Positions 35,180 to 44,660 are shown, counted from the first letter of the stretch. The stretch: DNA of 64,000 nt from an uncultured Mycoplasmatota bacterium (GCA_947302655.1 CAMYVW010000001.1:186001-250000), one strand, 5' to 3'. Notes: a model not told the origin generated them from the letters alone. Made by a program: numbers and translations.

Positions 35180-36434
35180 TGAATCAAATGAAGTGTTATA
35201 TACATTTAATACTTCAACAAATCTTCCTGTTTATATGTGGGTTAACGATAAAAAGAAAAATACCTATATGGGGCTTGGTGTAAAATACGGTTCAGCTGGT
35301 ACAAATTTTAAATGTAATGGTATTAAGTATAATGTACCAACTGGTATAGCACATTATCTTGAACATATTAAGTTTTATTTAAATGATTGTGATGCATCTG
35401 AATTATTTACTGATTTAGGTTGCGATTCTAATGCTTATACTTCATTTAAAGAAACTGTATTTGAAGTTTATGCAAATGATAATATTTATGATGCAGCAAA
35501 GTTATTATTAGATTTTGTATATAATGATTATTTCTCAAAACAAATTGTTGAAAATGAAAGAGGAGTAATTATTGAAGAAGCAAATTCAGGAAAGGACAAT
35601 CCTGAATATGAGTTTCATATTAATTTTTTAAAAAATTACTTTTTAAAAAGTAATTTTAAAAACTCAGTTATAGGTACAGAAAAAGATATTAGTGAAATAT
35701 CACTAGAAGACATAAAACTAGTATATGATTTTTTCTATCGACCTGAAAATATGTTTCTTGTAATAACAGGAAATTTTGATCCAAAAAAAATGGAAGAAGA
35801 AATCCTTAAAAACGAATCAAAAAGAATTATAAAAGCTGTTGGAGATATCAAAGTAATTGATGAAATTGAAACTGATGAATTAAAAACAAACTCGTTTGAA
35901 GTAAAGTCTTTAAATTGTAAAAATACTAAAGCTAAATTAACTATTAAAACATCTTTAAAAACATTTAAAGGTTATAAAAAAGAAGAGGTACTTGTTGCTT
36001 TAAGAGCATTATGTTCAGCAAAATATGGTTCATCTAGTGATTTTTATGAATCACTAATGCAGAGCAACTTAGTAACAGATTTTTATACATATGTTTCATA
36101 TGATGCAGGTGTTGTTAGTATTGAGTTTAATTATTGCAGTCAAAAAGACAAGAAAGTTAAAGAACTTATACTTGAAAGTCTTAAATCTCTTATGATCGAC
36201 AATGAAGAATTAAATCGATTCAAGAAATATGCAAATTCTAGATATATAATGAAGTTTGATAATATTTATGGTGTTGCTGCTTCGATTATTTATAATTTGG
36301 TGGAAAATGATACACCACAGTTTTCTGAAATGTCATTTATTAATTCATTAACTACTAAAAAAGTTAATGATATTTACAGAAAAGTAAAAATTAACAATTA
36401 CTTATATGGTTTATTAAAACCTAAAAATAAGTAA
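35160..36434 (+). CDS. M16 zinc peptidase (YmfH-like)
   Basis: 424 aa. The inverted zinc motif HxxEH is in GIAHYLEHIKF near residue 65, and the third ligand Glu lies in ENERGVIIEEA near 140. It is the catalytic half of the pair with the preceding gene. Cytosolic peptide-degrading protease by family; substrates are unknown. The SD (aaaggggg) is inside the upstream gene. A terminator shared with rpsD follows. Confidence 0.88.
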   Translation: MKEIKISESNEVLYTFNTSTNLPVYMWVNDKKKNTYMGLGVKYGSAGTNFKCNGIKYNVPTGIAHYLEHIKFYLNDCDASELFTDLGCDSNAYTSFKETVFEVYANDNIYDAAKLLLDFVYNDYFSKQIVENERGVIIEEANSGKDNPEYEFHINFLKNYFLKSNFKNSVIGTEKDISEISLEDIKLVYDFFYRPENMFLVITGNFDPKKMEEEILKNESKRIIKAVGDIKVIDEIETDELKTNSFEVKSLNCKNTKAKLTIKTSLKTFKGYKKEEVLVALRALCSAKYGSSSDFYESLMQSNLVTDFYTYVSYDAGVVSIEFNYCSQKDKKVKELILESLKSLMIDNEELNRFKKYANSRYIMKFDNIYGVAASIIYNLVENDTPQFSEMSFINSLTTKKVNDIYRKVKINNYLYGLLKPKNK

Positions 36435-36470
36435 AAAAAAGATGCATAATTTTATACATCTTTTTTAATC
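36433..36470. terminator. Bidirectional terminator between M16 gene and rpsD
   Basis: aaaaaagatg and catctttttt pair around an AT-rich centre with one internal mismatch; A-tract on the left and T-tract on the right, so it can serve the convergent genes on both strands. Confidence 0.75.
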
Positions 36471-36472
36471 TA

Positions 36473-37075
36473 TTATCTGTTGTAGAATTCAACGATAAGA
36501 GCTTCATTGATTTCAGAATTAAGTTCTGATCTATCAGGATATCTTACATAAGTTCCAGACATTTTCTTTTCATCAAATTCAACAAAAGCAGGTTTATTAG
36601 CATTTGCTTCTAAAGCAGCTTTAATTGCAGGATGTTCTAAAGAGTTTTCTTTAACACTTACAGTATCTCCAGGTTTAACTTGATATGAAGGAATGTCAAC
36701 TTTGATTCCATTTACTAAGATATGTCCATGATTAACAACTTGACGAGCAGCACGACGTGTTGTAGCAAGTCCCATACGATAAACAATATTATCTAAACGA
36801 CTTTCTAGTAAACGAAGTAGGTTTTCACCAGCAATACCACTCATCTTTTGAGCTTTTTCAAAAGTTCTTCTGAATTGTTTTTCATTTAAACCATACATTA
36901 ATCTAACTTTTTGTTTTTCTTGAAGCTGAATACCGTATTCAGAAAGTTTACGACGTCTATCAGTTCCATGTTGTCCAGGTGCGTATGGTCTTTTAGCAGT
37001 TTCTTTACCATTTTCTAAAAGTGAAAAACTTAAATGACGAGCTTTTTTATAAGCAGGTCCAGTATATCTTGCCAT
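36473..37075 (-). CDS. rpsD: 30S ribosomal protein S4
   Basis: 200 aa, primary 16S rRNA-binding protein that starts 30S assembly and binds its own mRNA leader in Bacillus. N-terminus [14 protein letters not shown]4 RNA-binding domain with [12 protein letters not shown] and VNGHILVNG, and C-terminus ALIVEFYNR are standard. The start is the ATG giving MARYTGP, preceded by SD aaaggaga on the reverse strand. Monocistronic, with a long leader. Confidence 0.97.
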   Translation of the reverse strand: MARYTGPAYKKARHLSFSLLENGKETAKRPYAPGQHGTDRRRKLSEYGIQLQEKQKVRLMYGLNEKQFRRTFEKAQKMSGIAGENLLRLLESRLDNIVYRMGLATTRRAARQVVNHGHILVNGIKVDIPSYQVKPGDTVSVKENSLEHPAIKAALEANANKPAFVEFDEKKMSGTYVRYPDRSELNSEINEALIVEFYNR

Positions 37076-37250
37076 ATTAATAATATCTCCTTTCATTATA
37101 TTTGCACATAACTTAAGGGTTTGTTAAAGCTTTAAAAATAGGGAGTTTATTTATAACTGTTCCTTAGGGCAGCCCTAATTACTAAGTTACCATAAATATG
37201 GATATAAACACATTACTTTAAAGGCTATAACGCTGCCAAATGTAATTGCA
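37076..37250 (-). promoter_or_regulatory. Structured rpsD leader RNA, candidate S4 autoregulation site
   Basis: Between the promoter and the rpsD start the reverse-strand transcript has a leader of about 170 nt. It contains ggcagc and, about 70 nt on, gctgcc, which can pair over a distance, plus a local hairpin ttaggg-ctg-ccctaa competing for the same bases. Mutually exclusive or pseudoknot-like pairing fits known autogenous control of rpsD in Bacillus. The stretch 37097-37400 has no gene; the rest is the rpsD and ezrA promoter regions. Confidence 0.5.
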
Positions 37251-37255
37251 TTAAT

Positions 37256-37283
37256 ATTATACAATATATTTAGTAAAAGTCAA
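37256..37283 (-). promoter_or_regulatory. SigA promoter of rpsD
   Basis: On the reverse strand TTGACT (37283-37278), 16-nt spacer, TATAAT (37261-37256). Confidence 0.7.
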
Positions 37284-37400
37284 ATAAATACCAATATTTA
37301 GGACGTTTTTTATCCTCGATTTTATATTAAAAAAATTTATTAAATTATGGAATAATATTTATTAATATGTTAAAATGGTATAGAAGGTAAGGGATTATAA

Positions 37401-39116
37401 ATGGGAAAGAGTGCAACAGTTTTAATAGTTAGTTCATATATAATTGTTGGTTTAATCATTATAATCGCAGTTTTAGTATTAATTAATCGTTCTAAAAAGA
37501 AGAAGTACAATAGTGAACTTACAGATCTTGAAAGAGAAAAGAACTTAATTATTTCAGCTCAAATTCTTGCTGAATTAAATAAAGTAGAAGGTTTAATAAA
37601 TAACGACACATTAAGAGAAAAATTTAATAACTGGCAAGAAAGATTTAATAAAATTAAAAATCATGATTTACCTAAAGTTACTGATACACTAATAAAACTT
37701 GAAGAACACTTTGCTAAAAAAGAATATGATAAATTAAAAGATGGTATTACTAATGCTGAACTTGAAATTACATATCTTAAAACTAAAACAAACTTTTTAC
37801 TTGATGAAATAAAGGAAATTACATCAAGTGAAGAAAGAAATAGAGAAGCTATTATTAAATTAAAAACTGAATATCGAGAAATAAAGAATAAATATGATAA
37901 TAATAAAACAGATTATGAAGTTGTTCAAAAACCATTAGAACTTCAATTTGAAAATGTTGATAAATTATTTCAAACTTTTGAACTTGCCATGGATCAAAAT
38001 GCATATACCGAAGTTGGCAAAATAGTTAAAGCTATCGGAAGTACTGTGGGTAATTTAAAAGAAGTTATAGAAGAAGCCCCAGTAATAGTTATGCTTGGTA
38101 AAAATGCTATTCCTAAAAAGATTGAAGATATAGTTGAGATATCTGAAAAAATGACTAAAGAAGGATATAACATTGATTATCTAAATATTGATCATAATGT
38201 TACAGAAACAAATAAAAAAATATCTGATATTTTTCAAAGACTTAATGTTTTAAATATTGAAGATTCAGTCTTTGAATTAAAAACTATGCTTGATTATTTT
38301 GATTCTTTATATTTTGATTTTGATAAAGAAAAAACATCAAGAAGATTATTTGAAGGTTATATTAGATCAATTCTACTTAAATTAACTAAACTTGAAAAAA
38401 TAAGTAATGATATTTATCGAAAACTTGATGATATTAAATATAGTTATGATTTAGATGATGATGAAGTATCAATAATTGAAGGAATAAGAACTGAACTTAT
38501 TGATATAAGAACTAGTTATGATAGAACTATTAGTATGCATAGAAATCATACATTTGCATTTTCAAGATTAAATAAAGAAATGGAAATTATAAATAACCGT
38601 TTATCTAAAACAGAAGAGAAACTAGAAATCACACTTAAAACTCTAAGTAGTTTAAAAGATGATGAACTAAGAGCAAGAGAGCAACTTGATGAAATTAAAG
38701 ACATTTTAAATAAAGCTAAAAACAAATCAAGAAGTTACAAGCTTCCAATTGTTCCTAAAAATTATTATGTTGAAATGTCAGAAGCTCAAATGTCTATTAA
38801 TGAAATGATCAAAGAACTTGAAAAAAGACCTATTTCAATTAAAACACTAAATATGAGAGTTGATACAGCAAGAGACTTAGTTTTAAAAGTATATAATACT
38901 ATTAATGAAACAGTTAAAACAGCCAAAATGGCAGAGCAAGCTATCGTTTATGGTAATAGATATAGACCAGTTAACAAAGATGTTGATTTTGGTTTATCTA
39001 AAGCTGAAAGCTTATTTGAAAAAGGTAATTTTAAATCAAGTTTAGAGCAATCAATAATTGCCATAAACATTGTTGAGCCAGGAATTCATGAAAGGTTAAT
39101 GAACGAATATAATTAA
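37401..39116 (+). CDS. ezrA: Septation ring formation regulator EzrA
   Basis: 571 aa, membrane-anchored regulator of FtsZ ring assembly. One N-terminal membrane helix (about 5-28) followed by KKKK, then the rest is long helices of spectrin-like repeats with few Gly or Pro, as in EzrA. The length agrees with the family (560-575 aa). The C-terminal conserved segment EQAIVYGNRYR is recognisable. SD aaggtaaggg lies upstream. Confidence 0.93.
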   Translation: MGKSATVLIVSSYIIVGLIIIIAVLVLINRSKKKKYNSELTDLEREKNLIISAQILAELNKVEGLINNDTLREKFNNWQERFNKIKNHDLPKVTDTLIKLEEHFAKKEYDKLKDGITNAELEITYLKTKTNFLLDEIKEITSSEERNREAIIKLKTEYREIKNKYDNNKTDYEVVQKPLELQFENVDKLFQTFELAMDQNAYTEVGKIVKAIGSTVGNLKEVIEEAPVIVMLGKNAIPKKIEDIVEISEKMTKEGYNIDYLNIDHNVTETNKKISDIFQRLNVLNIEDSVFELKTMLDYFDSLYFDFDKEKTSRRLFEGYIRSILLKLTKLEKISNDIYRKLDDIKYSYDLDDDEVSIIEGIRTELIDIRTSYDRTISMHRNHTFAFSRLNKEMEIINNRLSKTEEKLEITLKTLSSLKDDELRAREQLDEIKDILNKAKNKSRSYKLPIVPKNYYVEMSEAQMSINEMIKELEKRPISIKTLNMRVDTARDLVLKVYNTINETVKTAKMAEQAIVYGNRYRPVNKDVDFGLSKAESLFEKGNFKSSLEQSIIAINIVEPGIHERLMNEYN

Positions 39117-39140
39117 GGCATCAATTGGTGCCTTTTTTAA
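39113..39140 (+). terminator. Terminator after ezrA
   Basis: aaggcatc pairs with ggtgcctt (one G:T pair) with a 4-nt loop, followed by six T residues; the stem overlaps the ezrA stop. Confidence 0.85.
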
Positions 39141-39207
39141 TTTTCTATAAATATTGCAATTTTTGTCGAAAAGTAATAAAATATCATGAATAAAAGAGGT
39201 GGTGTTT

Positions 39208-40824
39208 ATGGCAAATATTAAAGCGCAAGATGTTGTTAATAAGATGCACGATTTTGTATTGAGCCCTGAACAACAAGAAGAACTTGAAACTTTGCTTAAA
39301 CACCACTCTGGAACTAATAATAGTAAGAAAATGATTACTGATGCGTATAAATTTGCAATTATTGCGCATGAAGGTATTTTTAGAGACAGTGGTGATCAAT
39401 ATATAGTTCATCCAGTAGGTGTCGCTAAAATATTAGATAATATAATGCATGCTGACTATGAAACTATATGTGCTGGTCTTTTACATGATACTATAGAAGA
39501 TGTTAAATGGGTTAATAAGAAACTACTTGAGGATTTATTTACACCTACAATAGCACAAATAGTTGATGGCGTTACTAAAGTTTCAGCAGAACTTGAAGGA
39601 ATATCAAAAGAAGAAGCAAGAGAATGGACAATAAATAAATTCCTAAGGGATGCAATGAAGGAACCAAGAAGTATTTGCGTAAAACTTGCAGATAGAGTTG
39701 ATAATATTAAATCTATACATGGAATAAAAGATCCTAAAAGAAGAGTAAGAATAGCAAAAGAAACACTTACATACTATGTTCCTTTAGCAGGACTACTTAG
39801 TATGTATGAAGTAAAAGATTATCTTGAAGAAAGATGCTTTGAAATCATACAAGTTGATGGAAATTTGCATGACTTAGAAGAAATAAAAAAAGAAAAGAAA
39901 AGATTATACGATGATAATGCGGAAATAATGAACTTTGTTAACAAGGCAAGTCAAGTTGATTTGGAAACTAAGACTAATTTCTTTGTTGATGTACTAAAAA
40001 CAGACCCTAAAATTAAGTTAGTAACAAGTAATATTTCAGCAAATGTTGATTATAAATTTAAAACATATCCACAAATAAAAGAAAAACTTGACCATTTAAA
40101 AAATACATTTGGTAATGGTCAAATATCACTCGAAGATGTTCATGATTTATTTAAGTTTAAAGTTAATTTAAGTAGCATTGAAGATTGCTATAGAGCAAAA
40201 AAAGCATTTGAGTCATTTATAGCTGAAGGTGATAGTGATTTATTTTTTGGAGAGCCATTTTATGTTAAAGACTATATTCAAAAACCTGCATTTAATGGAT
40301 ATCAAGCTATTCATGCTAGATACCTTGTTAAATCCATAAATTTAAAAATCCAAATAGAGTTTAGAACATTTGAGATGAAGAAAAGAGCTATGGATGGAAT
40401 TGCATCATGTTGGAATTATGATTATATAGATGCAAAAAATGATATGCTTGAATATCTTAAAAAGAAACCATTTTATGAAGATTTAAAAGAATTGTGTAAT
40501 ATATATTATGAAAATATATCAAAGAAAAATGCTAATAGATCACTGATTGAAAAAGAATTTCATCAAGGTTTATATGATTGGGTATATAAAAAACGAATAA
40601 AAGTAAGGTTAAATGATGAAGAACATCAGGTACGAAGTGAATGTACATTAGTTGAATTTTTATTTAAAGTACATCCTGAGTTTATAGAAGACGGCTCTAT
40701 TTTTGTAACTAATGGTGGAATTATACTAATTGATGAAAAATTATATGATGAAATAATCATAAAGAGAATACCTCCACAAAAAGAGGAATCTTTTGAAAGA
40801 ACATTAAAAAGAAGAGATATCTAA
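39208..40824 (+). CDS. RelA/SpoT-family protein, hydrolase-like, divergent synthetase domain
   Basis: 538 aa. The N-terminal HD domain keeps (p)ppGpp hydrolase features: HPVGVAKIL, LLHDTIED and KLADRVDNI (the family usually has RLHN). The central region aligns with the synthetase domain (HDLFKFKV, KDYIQKPAFNGYQAIH, IEFRTFEM), but the basic G-loop segment is lost, the usual AVRI Arg is Lys, and by my alignment the catalytic Glu of E-V-Q-I-R-T is Gln. A TGS-like region closes the protein; the ZFD/ACT part is absent. It is therefore shorter than Rel (about 730 aa) and may only hydrolyse. ATG 39208 follows SD agaggtgg. Confidence 0.8.
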   Translation: MANIKAQDVVNKMHDFVLSPEQQEELETLLKHHSGTNNSKKMITDAYKFAIIAHEGIFRDSGDQYIVHPVGVAKILDNIMHADYETICAGLLHDTIEDVKWVNKKLLEDLFTPTIAQIVDGVTKVSAELEGISKEEAREWTINKFLRDAMKEPRSICVKLADRVDNIKSIHGIKDPKRRVRIAKETLTYYVPLAGLLSMYEVKDYLEERCFEIIQVDGNLHDLEEIKKEKKRLYDDNAEIMNFVNKASQVDLETKTNFFVDVLKTDPKIKLVTSNISANVDYKFKTYPQIKEKLDHLKNTFGNGQISLEDVHDLFKFKVNLSSIEDCYRAKKAFESFIAEGDSDLFFGEPFYVKDYIQKPAFNGYQAIHARYLVKSINLKIQIEFRTFEMKKRAMDGIASCWNYDYIDAKNDMLEYLKKKPFYEDLKELCNIYYENISKKNANRSLIEKEFHQGLYDWVYKKRIKVRLNDEEHQVRSECTLVEFLFKVHPEFIEDGSIFVTNGGIILIDEKLYDEIIIKRIPPQKEESFERTLKRRDI

Positions 40825-40839
40825 TCTCTTCTTTTTTTA
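40809..40839 (+). terminator. Terminator after Rel-like gene
   Basis: aagaagagat (40809-40818) pairs with atctcttctt (40824-40833), followed by T residues; the stop codon is in the loop/stem. Confidence 0.85.
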
Positions 40840-40890
40840 ATTATTATTTTATAGTATAATTAAATATATAAATTAAGGATGTGATCTTTT

Positions 40891-42033
40891 ATGATATATC
40901 TAGATTATAGTGCAACAACACCGGTATCTTTTGAAGTTTTAGATACATTTAATAGAACAACAAAAGATTTTATAGGTAATCCTAACTCACTTCATAAATT
41001 AGGTGTTAAATCTCAAGAATTAATTACGTCTGCTACAAAACAAATTGCTGATATTTGTAATATTATGCCAAGAGAAATCACATATACCTATAGTGCAACT
41101 GAAGCTAATAACTTAGCTTTAATTGGTGTTATGATGGCAAATCATCATCAAGGTAAGCATTTAATCGTATCTAAACTTGAACATCCTAGTATTTATAAAA
41201 TATGTGATTATTTAACAAGTGTTGGCTTTGAAGTAAGTTATGTTGATAATGACGAAGATGGTCTTATTAATTTTGATCATTTAAAAAAATTAGTCAGAGA
41301 AGACACAGTTTTAGTATCTATTTGTGCTGTAAATAGTGAAACTGGAGTAAGGCAACCACTTAAAATGATTAGACAAATCATTAAAAAAGAGAATAATAAT
41401 ACCTTACTTCACTCAGATTTTACTCAAGCAATAGGTAAAATACCGGTTAATTTTAATGACGTTGATTTAGCTTCTTTATCAGCTCATAAATTCTTTGCAC
41501 CTAAAGGAATAGGTATGCTTTATCGAAATGAGAAAGTCAAAATTAAACCATTAATTTACGGCTCAAGTAAAAATGGAAGTGACCTTCATCCAGGTACACC
41601 ATCTGTTGCTTTAATTGCATCATTTGCAAAAGCACTTCGTATAGCTTTAACTGATATAGAAAAAAGAGAAAGATTTGTAACAAGACTTAATGAAAAATTA
41701 GTAAAAGAATTTAGTGTTCATAAAGATATTCAAATTAATCAAACTAAATATTCTATCCCTCATATTTTAAATATCAGTTTAAATAATATAAAACCTGAAA
41801 CATTTATTCATGCTTTAGAGGGAAAAGATATTTATGTTGGTACAAATACTGCATGCTCATCCGGTGATCTATCTACTGCAGTTATGGCAATATATAATGA
41901 TAAAAAAAGAGCAACTTCTACAATTAGAATAAGTATTTCACACATAACAACAAGTGATGAAATTAATCAGTTTATAAATGTCTTTAATGAAGTGTATAAT
42001 AACTTAAATAATTTAACATCAAAAGAGGTCTAA
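40891..42033 (+). CDS. Cysteine desulfurase (NifS/IscS-like), copy 2, thiI partner
   Basis: 380 aa PLP enzyme. LDYSATTPV at the start, YSATEANNLAL, PLP Lys in SLSAHKFFAPKG and active-site Cys in NTACSSGDLS. It lies one base upstream of thiI, the arrangement of B. subtilis nifZ-thiI, where the desulfurase hands sulfur to ThiI for 4-thiouridine in tRNA. Sequence clearly differs from copy 1 at 12291 although both have a full set of catalytic residues. SD is aaggatgtgat. Confidence 0.93.
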   Translation: MIYLDYSATTPVSFEVLDTFNRTTKDFIGNPNSLHKLGVKSQELITSATKQIADICNIMPREITYTYSATEANNLALIGVMMANHHQGKHLIVSKLEHPSIYKICDYLTSVGFEVSYVDNDEDGLINFDHLKKLVREDTVLVSICAVNSETGVRQPLKMIRQIIKKENNNTLLHSDFTQAIGKIPVNFNDVDLASLSAHKFFAPKGIGMLYRNEKVKIKPLIYGSSKNGSDLHPGTPSVALIASFAKALRIALTDIEKRERFVTRLNEKLVKEFSVHKDIQINQTKYSIPHILNISLNNIKPETFIHALEGKDIYVGTNTACSSGDLSTAVMAIYNDKKRATSTIRISISHITTSDEINQFINVFNEVYNNLNNLTSKEV

Positions 42034-42034
42034 T

Positions 42035-43219
42035 ATGGAAAAATTAATAATTATTAAATATGGAGAATTAACAACAAAAAAAGATAATATTAATTATTTT
42101 ATTAAAACTTTAAATGATAATGTTAAAAAAACATTATCATCTTTTGATGTTTCAATAAATTATGATAAAGGTAGAATGTATATTGAATGTAGTGAAGAAT
42201 ATTTTGATAATATTATAACTAAATTAAAAAGAATTTTTGGTATACATGAAATAATGATTGGTTATAAGTTTAACGAAAGAAATATTGATTCTATTGGAAA
42301 TAACACAGTTAAATTATTAAAAGAAACTACTTTTGATACTTTTAAAGTTATAACTAAAAGAAGTGATAAAACTTATGAACTTGATAGTATGGAAATATCA
42401 AGAAAAATAGGTGGATACATTTTAAAAAATATTGATAATGTAAAAGTTGATGTTCATAATCCCGAAAAAGAAATTTTTATCGAACTTAGAAAAGATGCTG
42501 TATATATTTATTTTGAAAAAATAAAAGGTATAGGTGGATATCCTGTTGGAACGCTTGGTAAAGGTATTTTAATGCTTAGTGGTGGAATAGATTCACCAGT
42601 TGCAGGTTTTCTAGCTATGAAAAGAGGAGTAAAAATTGAAGGTGTATACTTTGAAAGTCCTCCTCATACTAGTGAAAATGCTAAAAATAAAGTTATCGAA
42701 CTTGCTAATATATTATCTGAGTATAATTCATCTATGAAACTTCATGTTATTAACTTTACTAAGATTCAGGAAGAAATATATAAAAATATTCCTCATGAAT
42801 ATTTAATAACTATTATGAGACGTATGATGTATAGAATTACTGAAATGATAGCAAGAAAAAATAATGCTCATGCAATTATTAATGGTGAATCAATTGGTCA
42901 AGTTGCAAGTCAAACTCTTACGAGTATGACTGTAATAAATGAAGTAATTAAAACTCCAGTTATAAGACCAGTTGCTTGTTTTGATAAACTTGAAATAATT
43001 GATATAGCTAAAAACATTGATACATATGAAACAAGTATATTACCATATGAAGATTGCTGCACTATATTTGTTCCAGATCATCCAGTTATAAATCCAGAAC
43101 ATGATAAATGTGTTGAATATGAAAAATTAATCAATTATGAAGAACTTATTTATGAAGCAGTAAAGAATCATGAAATTATTAAAATAACTAACGAAAATAA
43201 ATATCAAGATTTATTATAA
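42035..43219 (+). CDS. thiI: tRNA 4-thiouridine synthase ThiI
   Basis: 394 aa. A THUMP RNA-binding domain covers about residues 55-165, followed by the PP-loop ATPase motif SGGIDS near 185. The C-terminal part has Cys residues (EDCCTIF) but no rhodanese domain, as in Bacillus ThiI. It activates uridine-8 of tRNA by adenylation and inserts sulfur supplied by the upstream desulfurase. SD agaggt overlaps the desulfurase stop. Confidence 0.95.
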   Translation: MEKLIIIKYGELTTKKDNINYFIKTLNDNVKKTLSSFDVSINYDKGRMYIECSEEYFDNIITKLKRIFGIHEIMIGYKFNERNIDSIGNNTVKLLKETTFDTFKVITKRSDKTYELDSMEISRKIGGYILKNIDNVKVDVHNPEKEIFIELRKDAVYIYFEKIKGIGGYPVGTLGKGILMLSGGIDSPVAGFLAMKRGVKIEGVYFESPPHTSENAKNKVIELANILSEYNSSMKLHVINFTKIQEEIYKNIPHEYLITIMRRMMYRITEMIARKNNAHAIINGESIGQVASQTLTSMTVINEVIKTPVIRPVACFDKLEIIDIAKNIDTYETSILPYEDCCTIFVPDHPVINPEHDKCVEYEKLINYEELIYEAVKNHEIIKITNENKYQDLL

Positions 43220-43232
43220 TTTATAAAAAATT

Positions 43233-43260
43233 GTGCATCATATAAATAGTGGTGATGCAC
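43233..43260 (+). other. Hairpin covering the start of a small ORF
   Basis: gtgcatca (43233-43240) pairs with tgatgcac (43253-43260) around a 12-nt loop. There is no T-tract after it. The ATG of the 54-aa ORF (43255-43257) lies in the right arm and the ggtg SD candidate in the loop. Confidence 0.55.
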
Positions 43261-43419
43261 ATAAAGAAGAATATAACTTATATAAGTAATTTAAGTTTAG
43301 TAAAACCCAACTTAAATTTCTCATCTAATATTGATATATTACATCAAGATGATAGTTTTACTAAGGAAATAGTAGCTAATAATGATGTAAAACATAAGAT
43401 TTTAAAAGGAAAAGGATAG
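43255..43419 (+). CDS. Candidate 54-aa protein of unknown function
   Basis: The frame runs from ATG 43255 (or GTG 43249/43252) to TAG 43417-43419, immediately before a strong terminator, so an RNA certainly reaches here. The protein starts MHIKKNITYISN, is hydrophilic, carries NFSSNIDILHQDDSF in the middle and ends basic (KHKILKGKG). No membrane segment, no known motif. It could be the real product of a gene whose start codon is masked by the hairpin, or only a tail of the thiI transcript. Confidence 0.45.
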   Translation: MHIKKNITYISNLSLVKPNLNFSSNIDILHQDDSFTKEIVANNDVKHKILKGKG

Positions 43420-43437
43420 TATTCTTTTCCTTTTTTA
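43404..43437 (+). terminator. Terminator before ackA
   Basis: aaaaggaaaag (43404-43414) pairs with cttttcctttt (43424-43434), followed by T residues. Confidence 0.9.
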
Positions 43438-43466
43438 TGTATAATTATACATGAGGTGTTTAATAA

Positions 43467-44660
43467 ATGAAATTATTATGTGTAAATGCTGGTAGTTCAT
43501 CACTTAAGTATCAACTATTTGAGATGCCAGAAGAAAAAGTTTTAATTAGTGGTTATATTGAAAAAATCGGACTTGAAGATAGTTTCTGGACTACTAAAGT
43601 AAATGGAGAAAAAATTAAAGGAGCTAAATATTTAAAAAATCATAGCGAAGCTGTTAAAGTAATGCTTGATGAATTAATTGATCATGAAGTAGTTAAATCA
43701 CTTGATGAAATCAAAGGTGTAGGACATAGAGTGCTTCATGGTGGAGAAAAGTATAGTGATTCAGTACTTATTACAGATGAAGTAATAAATGATATTAAAG
43801 ATTTAACTAAACTTGGACCACTTCATCATCCAGGAAATTTAGCTGGTATTGAGTCATTAAAAGAAGTACTTCCAAATGTACCAATGGTTGCTGTTTATGA
43901 TACTGCATTCCATCAAACAATGCCTAAAGAAAACTTTATGTATCCAGTTCCATATGAATGGTATTTAAATTATGGAGTTAGAAAATATGGATTCCATGGA
44001 ACTAGTCATAAATACATTACTACTGTAATGAAAGAAAAGTTAGGTAAAGAAGACGTTAATTTAATTATTTGTCATATTGGTTCAGGAGCTAGTATTTCTG
44101 CTGTTAAGGATGGCAAATGTTTTGATACAACAATGGGTATTACTCCGCTTGATGGACTTATGATGGGAACACGTTCTGGTTCTATTGATCCATCAATTTT
44201 AGAATATGTTTGTAAAGAATCAGGTAAATCAATTTCTGATGTTACTAATGAATTAAATAAAAAGAGTGGACTTTTAGGTATTTCTGGATTCTCTGATTCA
44301 AGAGATGTTGAAACAGCTGCAGCTGGTGGAGATGAAAGAGCTAAACTTGCACTTAGAATGTATAATGATAGAGTATCTAAATATATAGCAGATTACTATA
44401 TTGAACTTGAAGGAAATGTAGATGCCATTATTTTCACTGCAGGTGTTGGCGAAAATGGTTCTGATGCAAGAAGTGAAATGATTAAAAAGCTTGCTCCTCT
44501 TGGAATCAAATTAGATGAAGAAATGAATAGTAAAGTAGCTTCATTTAAAGAAATTAGTGAAGGAGTAATTTCTTCAAAAGATTCAAAAATTCCTGTTTGG
44601 GTTGTTCCAACAAATGAAGAATTAATGATTATTAAAGATACATATAAATTTGTAAAATAA
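43467..44660 (+). CDS. ackA: Acetate kinase
   Basis: 397 aa. Converts acetyl phosphate and ADP to acetate and ATP, the energy-yielding end of acetate fermentation. Motifs: NAGSSSLKYQL at the N-terminus, GHRVLHGGEKY, YGFHGTSHKY and FTAGVGENG for nucleotide binding. Full length, SD atgaggtg. No phosphotransacetylase gene is in the window. Followed closely by a DHH phosphoesterase gene. Confidence 0.97.
   Translation: MKLLCVNAGSSSLKYQLFEMPEEKVLISGYIEKIGLEDSFWTTKVNGEKIKGAKYLKNHSEAVKVMLDELIDHEVVKSLDEIKGVGHRVLHGGEKYSDSVLITDEVINDIKDLTKLGPLHHPGNLAGIESLKEVLPNVPMVAVYDTAFHQTMPKENFMYPVPYEWYLNYGVRKYGFHGTSHKYITTVMKEKLGKEDVNLIICHIGSGASISAVKDGKCFDTTMGITPLDGLMMGTRSGSIDPSILEYVCKESGKSISDVTNELNKKSGLLGISGFSDSRDVETAAAGGDERAKLALRMYNDRVSKYIADYYIELEGNVDAIIFTAGVGENGSDARSEMIKKLAPLGIKLDEEMNSKVASFKEISEGVISSKDSKIPVWVVPTNEELMIIKDTYKFVK

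Noticed and set aside
43233-43260. Hairpin after thiI as a transcription terminator
   Set aside because: No T-tract follows, and a genuine terminator lies further on at 43404-43437.
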